52,809 bases of DNA, from NCBI GenBank assembly GCA_902826165.1, contig CADEDV010000002.1, positions 83,768 through 136,576 on the forward strand, in the 5' to 3' direction. Positions 33,787-41,699 of the stretch are shown here, in pieces. Position 1 is the stretch's first letter. Each line of letters begins with the position of its first letter. A program made the translations under genes and the position numbers. Under the pieces are notes generated by a model that searched no databases, was not told where the DNA came from, and worked only from the letters and a program-made list of their open reading frames with translations. The stretch comes from an uncultured Bacteroidota bacterium (GTDB lineage: Bacteria; Bacteroidota; Bacteroidia; Chitinophagales; Chitinophagaceae).

Positions 33787-34344
33787 TTACAACCTGGCCT
33801 CCTCTTTTGGAGACAGCGGCATTCTTGTTCTCACCAGCTCCCAGAGCACCACTCCTACTGCTGTGGCAATATTTAACGAATGCTTCATGCCCAGTTGGGG
33901 TATTTCCAGGCAGCCATCGCATAAGCCAATAGTGAATTGCTCCACCCCGGTTACTTCATTACCGAATATAACAGCGATCTTTTCTTCCGGTTCAAAGCCA
34001 ATGGCGCTTAACTTATAGCTCCCCTCGGCCTGCTCAGCAGCATATACATTAAAGCCATTCCCTCTTAATTCTTCCACCGCCTCTGCTGTGGTTTTAAAAT
34101 ATTTCCAGTCCACCGTTTCTTCAGCACCCAGGGCCGTTTTCTTGATCTCTTTATGAGGAGGTTTGGCCGAGTAACCGATAATATAAATGGCTTCAATAAG
34201 AAAAGCATCGGAAGTGCGGAACACACTGCCCACATTATAGGCACTGCGGATATTTTCCAGTACAATGATAATAGGGATCTTCTCAGATTGCCTGAACTCT
34301 TCCACAGATTTACGGCCCAGTTCCTCCATGCTCAGTTTTCGCAT
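33787..34344 (-). CDS. TrmH/SpoU family RNA 2'-O-methyltransferase
   Basis: About 185 residues from the ATG at 34344; a longer form adds 19 hydrophobic residues and is rejected because the -7 element lies inside it. The SPOUT knot motifs are present: N-I-R-S-A-Y-N-V-G-S-V-F-R, V-I-F-G-N-E-V-T-G-V and I-P-Q-L-G-M-K-H-S-L-N. It methylates a ribose in tRNA or rRNA; the site is not known. Confidence 0.9.
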   Translation of the reverse strand: MRKLSMEELGRKSVEEFRQSEKIPIIIVLENIRSAYNVGSVFRTSDAFLIEAIYIIGYSAKPPHKEIKKTALGAEETVDWKYFKTTAEAVEELRGNGFNVYAAEQAEGSYKLSAIGFEPEEKIAVIFGNEVTGVEQFTIGLCDGCLEIPQLGMKHSLNIATAVGVVLWELVRTRMPLSPKEEARL

Positions 34345-34348
34345 GGCG

Positions 34349-34356
34349 CAAATGTA
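34349..34356 (-). promoter_or_regulatory. -7 promoter element (TACATTTG) of the TrmH-family gene
   Basis: An exact TAnnTTTG match with 4 bases between it and the ATG. A TTG 27 bases further upstream is too distant for a normal -33. Confidence 0.45.
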
Positions 34357-34362
34357 GGGATT

Positions 34363-34437
34363 AGTTAAAAGTGAACAGGTTAACAAGGGGAAAAACTGCA
34401 TCCCCTTATCAACCTGTCAACTTATCCACTTTTTAAC
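34363..34437. repeat. Nested inverted repeat after the DUF4139 gene
   Basis: Three nested stems: AAAAGTG with CACTTTT, ACAGGTT (34375-34381) with AACCTGT (34411-34417), and AAGGGG (34385-34390) with CCCCTT (34402-34407). It could fold into a long hairpin and end the DUF4139 transcript. Its GTTGACAGGTTGATAAGGGG-type arm resembles dispersed Bacteroidota repeats. Confidence 0.6.
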
Positions 34438-34442
34438 CAGCC

Positions 34443-36140
34443 CTATTTCAAATTCACAATCTTTTTATCCTTGGGATATTTCACACTATAGGTAAATCTT
34501 ACTTTTTTGCTTTCACCCGGTTTCAGGTCAATTTTCCAGGTCAGTACGCCGGTTTCAGGGTTCACCATGGCTTCTCCGCCGTCTTCCAGTTTCACTTCCA
34601 CTTCTTTGATCGTACTCAGCGGGTGCTGGTCTTTTAATAACAAATTCACATCGGTAAGTTTATTATTCTTTACAGTGATCTCGTAAGTAAATGTCTGTTT
34701 GTTATTACCACCGCTTGTTTTCAGGCTGCTCAGTTCTTTCACCACCGAACGTTTCACCACCAGCCGTTTGTCTTTTCCTAAAGAAAGATTCAGCGTATCA
34801 GCCGTGGTATTCGGATCGATGACTGATTTACCGATATAGGTATCATCCATAATGATATTCGCATCACCCGGTAACAGATCAAGGTTTTGCCAGTCGGCCA
34901 CTTCGGCCAGCAGGTAGGCTTCCTTATCCATTCTTGGTACCGCATAATTCTTCAAGATACAATTCACTTCTTCGTCTTTGATGGTGACACTATGCAGTTT
35001 GCCATCTGCTTCTATATCGTAAGGAAGATCAATTTCAAAATTTGTATTCAGCTGCCCTTCGTTCAGCGTAGTATATTGCTGCAGGGTACTGGGATCAACT
35101 TCAGAAATGGTTTTATCCGTACGGTATTGTCCGTTTGCAGAAGCTACTACCACTTCTGCAAGTTTAGCATCGTTTTCGTATGACTGTATCACATTCCTGT
35201 TTACATTGGCTCCGGGTGCCCTGCCCTGCAGTGAACGATACAATTCCGGAACATATAATTGCAGGAACCATGGAGTAAGCACAGGGGCTGTTACACCAAA
35301 ATTGGGTGTCCCTGTACTCAATGTCAGTTTTGCTTTCTTCCAGTCGATACCACTGGTTTGTGTGATGGAAGCTTTATACACCAGTTTCACTTTATTGGTT
35401 TTTGAATTCACACGGATATCATACAATGGTGTCCAGCCGGCATTATTAGTATAGTAAGAAAGTGAAACAGGAATCTCAGCAGCCCTTTTACACATTACCT
35501 GCAACGTCAGCTGCCCGTAAGGTTTTTGTTTGTTAACCGGAGGGACGTTTAAAGCGGCAATCCTTTTCCGGATAGCAGCGATCTTTTCATTCTGGTTCCC
35601 GATATACTGGCGGTGATTATAAATGCTGGTCTTTGCCTTCTCGATCTTTGTATTGTAGTATTCCACCAGTTTCAGCAATTCATCACTGGTCATAATAGCG
35701 GTCTTGCCCCCATTGGAATTGATCGTTGTTTCGATAAGGGTACCTGTTTTTGTCAATGTTTCCTGTTCAATGACGATCAGGTTATCTATACGGCTGATAT
35801 CTTTCTGCAATAAGATGATACTATCTTCCAACCGCTCCAGTTCCCTTGTTTTCACAACCGGCGGTAGTACGGGATAAAAGACGCTATACCGGTGAGATAA
35901 TAAGGCTACATCTTCCGGCACACTGATCTGCAAACTGTTGATGTCAGCAACCGTACTGAGCTGGTCAATGACGATGAATTTGGTATCACTCCCCACTTTT
36001 ACTTTCGACTGGTGGGTCAGTTCGGCTCCATAGCCGAAATAAATAGTGGCCGTGGACATACTGGCATCGGCCCTTGCGGTGTCTTGTGCTTGTAACAGGG
36101 TACAGCTGAGTATCCCCATCAGCAGGAATAATTGCTTCAT
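34443..36140 (-). CDS. DUF4139 domain (MuiA-like) exported protein
   Basis: A 565-residue protein with a signal peptide (MKQLFLLMGILSCTLLQA). An N-terminal beta domain is followed by a coiled coil (about residues 85-190, rich in E/K/L heptads) and a long beta-rich DUF4139 region with the conserved P-L-Y-D-I-R-V-N and V-S-Y-Y-T-N-N-A-G-W-T-P. The family includes proteins labelled mucoidy inhibitor A. Its molecular role is unknown. It is divergent from mutS. Confidence 0.85.
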   Translation of the reverse strand: MKQLFLLMGILSCTLLQAQDTARADASMSTATIYFGYGAELTHQSKVKVGSDTKFIVIDQLSTVADINSLQISVPEDVALLSHRYSVFYPVLPPVVKTRELERLEDSIILLQKDISRIDNLIVIEQETLTKTGTLIETTINSNGGKTAIMTSDELLKLVEYYNTKIEKAKTSIYNHRQYIGNQNEKIAAIRKRIAALNVPPVNKQKPYGQLTLQVMCKRAAEIPVSLSYYTNNAGWTPLYDIRVNSKTNKVKLVYKASITQTSGIDWKKAKLTLSTGTPNFGVTAPVLTPWFLQLYVPELYRSLQGRAPGANVNRNVIQSYENDAKLAEVVVASANGQYRTDKTISEVDPSTLQQYTTLNEGQLNTNFEIDLPYDIEADGKLHSVTIKDEEVNCILKNYAVPRMDKEAYLLAEVADWQNLDLLPGDANIIMDDTYIGKSVIDPNTTADTLNLSLGKDKRLVVKRSVVKELSSLKTSGGNNKQTFTYEITVKNNKLTDVNLLLKDQHPLSTIKEVEVKLEDGGEAMVNPETGVLTWKIDLKPGESKKVRFTYSVKYPKDKKIVNLK

Positions 36141-36175
36141 GGCGTATAATTTTTCAACAGATGCAGAGAAAAGAA

Positions 36176-36203
36176 TTGTTACATAAACAGTTCCTTATTT
36201 TTG
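36176..36203 (+). promoter_or_regulatory. Promoter of mutS
   Basis: TTG (36176-36178), a 17-base spacer and TATTTTTG (36196-36203). The ATG at 36210 follows after 6 bases, so the mRNA should be leaderless. Confidence 0.6.
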
Positions 36204-36209
36204 CCAGCC

Positions 36210-38831
36210 ATGGCCAAAACCGCAATTTCAGAAACACCGATGATGCAGCAGCACCGGGCTATCAAGCAGAAGTACCCGGATGCCGTATTATTATTTCGTG
36301 TCGGGGATTTTTACGAAACTTTTGGACAGGATGCGGTGATTGCCTCCCAGGTGCTGGGCATCACTCTTACAAAACGAAATAACGGGGCTGCTGCTTCGCT
36401 GGACCTGGCCGGGTTTCCACATCATGCATTAGATACGTATTTGCATAAACTGGTAAAAGCAGGTTACCGGGTGGCTATCTGTGACCAGTTGGAAGACCCT
36501 AAACTAGCCAAGGGTGTGGTAAAAAGAGGTGTGACCGATATGATCACCCCGGGCACTACCGTCAATGATAAATTACTGGATCATCACAGTAATAATTTCT
36601 TAGCCGCTATTCATTTTGCAGATGCTTCGACTTCCGCTCAGCACGAGCAATACGGTCTTGCTTTCTTAGATATTTCCACCGGGGAATTTTTTATCGCTGA
36701 AGGCGACCGGGAATATGCTGATAAATTGCTGCAGAGTTTTAAACCGGCTGAAGTAGTGTTTCAGCGGCAGCAGCAAAAGAAATTCAAAGAATATTTCGGT
36801 GTAAAGATCTACAGCTACACACTGGATGAATGGATATTTGATGCCGTATATGCAGAAGATGTTTTATTAAAACATTTCCAGACCCATTCCTTAAAAGGTT
36901 TTGGGGTGGATGAGCTGAGATCGGGATTGATAGCAGCCGGTGCCATCATTCATTACCTGCGGGATACCGAACATCCCAACCTGCAGCATATCACTTCGCT
37001 GCAACGGATTGACCGGGATGATTTTTTGTGGATGGATCGTTTCACCATCCGCAACCTGGAATTGGTATATGGCAACTCCGAAGGCAATCATACTTTATTA
37101 AGTGTGCTGGATAATACGGCTTCCCCGATGGGTGCCCGTTTGCTGAAACGCTGGATCATCTTCCCCCTGAAAGATATTCTTAAGATCAATGAACGGTTAA
37201 CGCTGGTGGAATTGCTGATCAAAGAAACAGACCTGCGGAATAAGATCATACATGCCGTTAAACTATGCGGAGATATTGAACGGCTTGTTTCAAAAATACC
37301 GCTGAAAAAGATCAACCCGAGAGAGGTATTGCAATTGGCCAAAGGCCTGAAGCAGGTTGAGATCATCAAGCAATTATGCTTGTCTTCTTCGAACGAATAT
37401 TTAAAAAGGTTGGGAGACGCACTGAACCCCTGCCCTTATATCGCAGAAAAAATATTTAAAGAGATCACGGAGAATCCTCCTGCGCTTGCGGTGAAAGGTG
37501 GAATGATCAATAACGGTGTGCATGCAGAACTCGATGACCTGCGCAATATTGCGCACAGCGGCAAGAATTACCTGACCCAGTTACAGCAAAAAGAAGCGGA
37601 AAGAACAGGTATCAGTTCTTTAAAGATCGGGTTCAATAATGTTTTTGGTTATTATTTAGAAGTAACCAATTCGCATAAGAATAAAGTACCGGCCGACTGG
37701 ATGCGTAAACAAACGCTGGCCAATGCCGAACGATACATCACTCCTGAGTTAAAAGAATATGAAGAAAAGATAACCGGCGCTGAAGAGAAGATACTGAAAC
37801 TGGAAATGGAGCTGTATGAATCTCTCCTCAATGAACTGTTTGATTACCTGGCCCCGGTGCAAACCAATGGCAATATCATTGCCATCCTGGATTGCATCTG
37901 CTGCTTTGCTTATAATGCTGTGCAATACCAATACAAAAAACCATTATTGCACGATGGGCAGGAATGGATCGTGAAAGAAGGCCGGCACCCGGTCATTGAA
38001 AGAAATTTACCCATTGGGGAAAGTTATATCCACAATGATCTTGAACTGAACAAAACCGGGCAGCAGATCATTATTCTTACAGGTCCTAACATGAGCGGTA
38101 AATCAGCGTTGCTGCGTCAGACAGCACTTATTACGCTGATGGCGCATATCGGTTCTTTTGTTCCTGCCACAGAAGCCAGGATATCTTTAACGGATAAAAT
38201 ATTTACAAGGGTTGGCGCCTCTGATAATCTTAGCGGCGGTGAATCCACTTTCATGGTGGAGATGAATGAAACAGCCAGCATCATTAATAATATCACGCCC
38301 CGCAGTTTGATATTGCTCGACGAAATTGGCCGTGGCACTTCCACGTATGATGGCATTTCGATTGCGTGGAGTATTGCAGAACATTTGCACAATTCACCCC
38401 ACCAGCCTAAAACACTTTTTGCCACGCACTACCATGAACTGAATGAGCTGGAAGAAAAATTGCAGCGGGTAAAGAATTATCATATCACTAATAAAGAAGC
38501 GGGCAACAAGATCATCTTCCTGCGGAAACTGGCACCGGGCGGCAGCACCCATAGTTTTGGTATCCATGTCGCAAAAATGGCCGGCATGCCCCCCTCATTA
38601 ATCGAAAGGGCCAATGATATCCTGAAACAATTAGAGACCAAGCATGTGGATGAAGAAATAAATGATGCGGTCAAAAAGATCAGCACTCCGAAAATGCAGC
38701 TCTCCATCTTTGATGCACACAGCGAAACTTTTGATGAGATCAGGAAAATACTAGAAGGCATCGACATCAATCGTTTAACACCTGTGGAAGCATTATTAAA
38801 ACTCCAGGAGATAAAAGGGAAATTGAAATAG
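36210..38831 (+). CDS. mutS: DNA mismatch repair protein MutS
   Basis: About 873 residues from the ATG at 36210 (a TTG at 36201 overlaps the -7 element). The mismatch-recognition F-Y-E is near the N-terminus in V-G-D-F-Y-E-T-F-G. The ATPase has Walker A (G-P-N-M-S-G-K-S), D-E-I-G-R-G-T-S-T-Y-D-G and A-T-H-Y-H-E-L. It recognises replication mismatches and starts their repair with MutL. Length and order are normal. Confidence 0.97.
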   Translation: MAKTAISETPMMQQHRAIKQKYPDAVLLFRVGDFYETFGQDAVIASQVLGITLTKRNNGAAASLDLAGFPHHALDTYLHKLVKAGYRVAICDQLEDPKLAKGVVKRGVTDMITPGTTVNDKLLDHHSNNFLAAIHFADASTSAQHEQYGLAFLDISTGEFFIAEGDREYADKLLQSFKPAEVVFQRQQQKKFKEYFGVKIYSYTLDEWIFDAVYAEDVLLKHFQTHSLKGFGVDELRSGLIAAGAIIHYLRDTEHPNLQHITSLQRIDRDDFLWMDRFTIRNLELVYGNSEGNHTLLSVLDNTASPMGARLLKRWIIFPLKDILKINERLTLVELLIKETDLRNKIIHAVKLCGDIERLVSKIPLKKINPREVLQLAKGLKQVEIIKQLCLSSSNEYLKRLGDALNPCPYIAEKIFKEITENPPALAVKGGMINNGVHAELDDLRNIAHSGKNYLTQLQQKEAERTGISSLKIGFNNVFGYYLEVTNSHKNKVPADWMRKQTLANAERYITPELKEYEEKITGAEEKILKLEMELYESLLNELFDYLAPVQTNGNIIAILDCICCFAYNAVQYQYKKPLLHDGQEWIVKEGRHPVIERNLPIGESYIHNDLELNKTGQQIIILTGPNMSGKSALLRQTALITLMAHIGSFVPATEARISLTDKIFTRVGASDNLSGGESTFMVEMNETASIINNITPRSLILLDEIGRGTSTYDGISIAWSIAEHLHNSPHQPKTLFATHYHELNELEEKLQRVKNYHITNKEAGNKIIFLRKLAPGGSTHSFGIHVAKMAGMPPSLIERANDILKQLETKHVDEEINDAVKKISTPKMQLSIFDAHSETFDEIRKILEGIDINRLTPVEALLKLQEIKGKLK

Positions 38832-38938
38832 CCCGTACATTAGTAATTCATTCTATTTGTTGTACTATTTTTCGTAGTCTTCCCAAAGATGTCTTTATCT
38901 GCAATAGTGTTTTTACGTTTTTTCAATATTTTTTCCCC

Positions 38939-38967
38939 AAATAAGCGGTAACACTTATTTTTTTATT
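38939..38967 (+). terminator. Possible weak terminator downstream of mutS
   Basis: AAATAAG (38939-38945) and CTTATTT (38954-38960) enclose CGGTAACA and are followed by a T run. The stem is AT-rich and lies 108 bases after mutS, so support is modest. Confidence 0.35.
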
Positions 38968-39015
38968 TTTTCTTCGTAGAGAATTTATAGGTATAAACAC
39001 CTAATCCACTATCCA

Positions 39016-40527
39016 ATGAACCGAATTCTGACCGTAGCCCTTTTTGTGCTGCTCTCATCCAAGTACACTTTTTCCCAATGCTCTCCGCAGGGCAACCAAA
39101 CCAGTTATGGCACCAATAACGTGTGGAGGGGTTATATGTATAATAACACAAACTTCGGTAATTACAGGGGGTATACTACTGAAGGGACCGCCAGCAGCCC
39201 GAATTTCGACCAGGATTTTGGTGGCGATAATGTCAATTTCACTACTTATAATTGCTTTGTAAATACAGAGACTTTCAGTGCCCGGTATAAACTCACTAAA
39301 ACATTTACCAACGGTACATATGAATTTACCGTTGGTGGAGATGACGGTTATCGTTTTAGCATTGATGGTGGAAACACCTGGGTCATCAATCAATGGAATG
39401 ACCAAGCCTATAACACTTCCACATATACGGTTCTGTTGAATGGCACATACAATCTTGTACTGGAGTATTATGAAAACACCGGAGGTAACAGGGTCAGTTT
39501 TTCTGTTGCCACTTCCTGCACGGGTAGCGAAAACACTAATACCTATGGAGCGACTGATACCTGGAGAGGGTATTTATATGATGGGACTAATTTTAATATC
39601 TATAAAGGAATGGTAACAGAGGGCACTTCAGGTAACCCCTCGTTTACCCAGGATTTCGGCGGCAATAATACCAATTTCAACACCAGCGGATGTGCGGTGA
39701 ATACAGAGACCTTTAGTGTACGTTACCGGCTGACAAAAAATTTCCCGCACGGCAACCATACTTTTATTGTGGGGGGGGATGATGGTTACCGGCTGAGTCT
39801 TGATGGAGGAGCTACCTGGGTCATTAACCAATGGAATGATCAATCTTACCAAACAAGCACCTATAGTGCCGTATTCAGCGGGACAAGAAACCTGGTGCTG
39901 GAGTTTTATGAAAACAGCGGCGATAACCGCATCAGCTTTACCACTCAATTCAATATACCATTACCAGTAAAACTATTATCCTTCACAGGTAAAGAAAATA
40001 ATAAACTGGCAGAATTAGGCTGGGATATCACGCAGGACAGCGATCCAGATTATTTTGAAGTGCAGAAAAGTAATGATGGCAATAACTTTACCAGTATTTC
40101 AACCATCCCGGGATCAGCGGGTCAGCAACTGGCAGCATCGGTTTCCTATCACTATACAGATCCTGTTCATATGACCGGTACCAGCTTTTACAGGTTAAAA
40201 ATGACGGATATGAGCGGAACTGTCGCTTATTCAAAAATTGTAGTGATCAGCACCACTACGGTAGCGAGAAATGAAATCAAGATATTCCCGACAATTGTTA
40301 CTGACAATAAGATAAACCTCAAAACAGGCAGTTCGCTGAAACAGGCCTTTATTGAAATATTTGATTTCAGCGGGAAAATAATACTGTCACAGGCATTGCC
40401 GCCTGCCGCAGCGGGTCAAACCATTAATATGCCTGTCAGCAAGGGAAATTTGGCAAAAGGGGTGTTCCTGGTCAGGATTAAAGAGGCCGGAGTCCCCGTT
40501 TGCACACAAAAGATTATCATGCAATAA
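39016..40527 (+). CDS. Secreted protein with two PA14-like domains and a type IX secretion sorting domain
   Basis: A 503-residue protein with a signal peptide (MNRILTVALFVLLSSKYTFS). Residues about 29-160 and 171-305 are two similar domains. Each has W-R-G-Y-x-Y near its start and G-G-D-D-G-Y-R and W-V-I-N-Q-W-N-D-Q later, as in PA14-type carbohydrate-binding domains. A beta-rich spacer (P-L-P-V-K-L-L-S-F-T) and a type A T9SS C-terminal domain end the protein. It is likely an extracellular or surface-bound glycan-binding cargo. The second domain carries a G8 tract. Confidence 0.82.
   Translation: MNRILTVALFVLLSSKYTFSQCSPQGNQTSYGTNNVWRGYMYNNTNFGNYRGYTTEGTASSPNFDQDFGGDNVNFTTYNCFVNTETFSARYKLTKTFTNGTYEFTVGGDDGYRFSIDGGNTWVINQWNDQAYNTSTYTVLLNGTYNLVLEYYENTGGNRVSFSVATSCTGSENTNTYGATDTWRGYLYDGTNFNIYKGMVTEGTSGNPSFTQDFGGNNTNFNTSGCAVNTETFSVRYRLTKNFPHGNHTFIVGGDDGYRLSLDGGATWVINQWNDQSYQTSTYSAVFSGTRNLVLEFYENSGDNRISFTTQFNIPLPVKLLSFTGKENNKLAELGWDITQDSDPDYFEVQKSNDGNNFTSISTIPGSAGQQLAASVSYHYTDPVHMTGTSFYRLKMTDMSGTVAYSKIVVISTTTVARNEIKIFPTIVTDNKINLKTGSSLKQAFIEIFDFSGKIILSQALPPAAAGQTINMPVSKGNLAKGVFLVRIKEAGVPVCTQKIIMQ
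39771..39778 (+). repeat. Homopolymeric G8 tract in the PA14-like cargo gene
   Basis: Eight G encode part of V-G-G-D-D-G-Y in the second domain. The matching place in the first domain is GTTGGTGGAGAT, without a run, so the tract is not demanded by the protein. Confidence 0.6.
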
Positions 40528-40637
40528 AAGCAGGTTTATGCTGCGGGAAATGAGGAAAAAAAAGGAGTCAGCTACCCTCTTTCAATAGAACTTATTCACT
40601 TGTTTTTCAGGTAAAACCAGAAAAAAGCTGTCTTCCA

Positions 40638-40666
40638 TTGCCAAATGGAAAAAGTTCTTATTTTTA
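40638..40666 (+). promoter_or_regulatory. Putative promoter of the CHRD lipoprotein gene
   Basis: TTG (40638-40640), an 18-base spacer and TATTTTTA (40659-40666), which is one base from consensus. The ATG is 17 bases further. Confidence 0.4.
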
Positions 40667-40683
40667 TAGCAAATCTCACAATC

Positions 40684-41166
40684 ATGAAATGGATCAAACT
40701 AACTGCTTTCTCTATTATTCTTTTGGGTATACTGGCAACTTTTAACTCCTGCGAAAAGTCGGCTGAGGCCAAAAAAACTGTTCTCTATGAAAAAAAGGGT
40801 ATTACCATGAGCGGAGCCCAGGTAGTTCCGACAAGTGCTTCTAATGCCCTGGGAACTCTTGATGTTTTCTATATTAAAGGAACAAAAACATTAAGCTATA
40901 CAATCAACTGGGCCGGGTTAAGCGGATCTCCTATTGGCATGGGTGTTTACGGTACAGCCCCAGCTGGTTTTGCCCTTTCACCAACAACACCTCTTCAAAC
41001 AATCAGCACTACTGGTTTAACAGCAAATGGCTCCAAATCAGCAACCTTATTGGTGGATGGAGTGGTAGTAAAAGAAGAAGCTGTATTAAGTGGCTTGTAT
41101 TATATCGCTATCAGAACTGCTGCTTATCCCGCCGGTGAGATCAGGGCACAAGTAGTATTCCAATAA
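40684..41166 (+). CDS. CHRD domain lipoprotein
   Basis: About 160 residues from the ATG at 40684. A hydrophobic signal (LTAFSIILLGILATFNSC) with a lipobox-like F-N-S-C is followed by one CHRD domain: S-G-A-Q-V-V-P near its start, G-L-Y-Y-I-A-I-R-T and the closing Y-P-A-G-E-I-R-A-Q-V. CHRD domains occur in chordin and in bacterial surface proteins; the function is unknown. It is monocistronic, with a clear terminator. Confidence 0.82.
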   Translation: MKWIKLTAFSIILLGILATFNSCEKSAEAKKTVLYEKKGITMSGAQVVPTSASNALGTLDVFYIKGTKTLSYTINWAGLSGSPIGMGVYGTAPAGFALSPTTPLQTISTTGLTANGSKSATLLVDGVVVKEEAVLSGLYYIAIRTAAYPAGEIRAQVVFQ

Positions 41167-41189
41167 TAATCATTTCAATAAATAGCTTT

Positions 41190-41221
41190 AACCGTCCTGT
41201 TTTATTATGGGACGGTTTTTT
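41190..41221 (+). terminator. Terminator of the CHRD lipoprotein gene
   Basis: AACCGTCC (41190-41197) and GGACGGTT (41210-41217) form an 8-bp stem followed by T. Its end touches the stop of the convergent SET gene. Confidence 0.82.
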
Positions 41222-41603
41222 ATTTGGCATCAAACCAAAGCGAGGTACTGTCATTCCATTCACCATTATAATTAATAAACAGTTCCTCTCCTGCTTTTAC
41301 TGGTTTTACTGACCTGATCAGGATCTGCCGGCTGTCAAAATCCATTTCATATTCACAATTGGACTGGTAGGAATGGTTATACACGGGCACATAGCCCAAT
41401 GCCATACAGCATTGATCGCTTTGCTCACCCCATTCGAAGATATAATCATGTAACAGGGTTTGATCCAACAGCTTTCTTTCCTCTGCCGTCATTACAATAA
41501 CGGGTGCTACTTCGACAAGTGTACCTGCATCAATATCTTCCCTGGTAAAAACACCAAGCCCCATATCCTGTGTCGGGGCAATAAATAAAAATGGAAGAAC
41601 CAT
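41220..41603 (-). CDS. SET domain protein (putative protein-lysine methyltransferase)
   Basis: About 127 residues from the ATG at 41603. The SET signature elements are present in order: G-L-G-V-F-T near the start (S-adenosylmethionine binding), Y-N-H-S-Y-Q-S-N-C (the N-H-S-x-x-x-N core) and G-E-E-L-F-I-N-Y-N with the catalytic-region Tyr. It is a minimal SET domain without pre- or post-SET cysteines. Eukaryotic members methylate histone lysines; the bacterial substrate is unknown. It is divergent from mgtE. Confidence 0.82.
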   Translation of the reverse strand: MVLPFLFIAPTQDMGLGVFTREDIDAGTLVEVAPVIVMTAEERKLLDQTLLHDYIFEWGEQSDQCCMALGYVPVYNHSYQSNCEYEMDFDSRQILIRSVKPVKAGEELFINYNGEWNDSTSLWFDAK

Positions 41604-41687
41604 CGGCCTGCTATTTAAAAGCGAAGTAAACAAATTAATTAACAAAGAAGGGGCTCATCATCGTGATGCTGCTAACTTTTGGCTTCG

Positions 41688-41695
41688 TATTTTTG
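41688..41695 (+). promoter_or_regulatory. -7 promoter element (TATTTTTG) of mgtE
   Basis: An exact TAnnTTTG match ending 4 bases before the ATG at 41700. No -33 TTG is evident at the usual distance. Confidence 0.45.
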
Positions 41696-41699
41696 AGCT

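Noticed and set aside
41604..41699. Mg2+ riboswitch before mgtE
   Set aside because: The gap is short, and the -7 element is 4 bases from the ATG. No M-box-like structure was seen.
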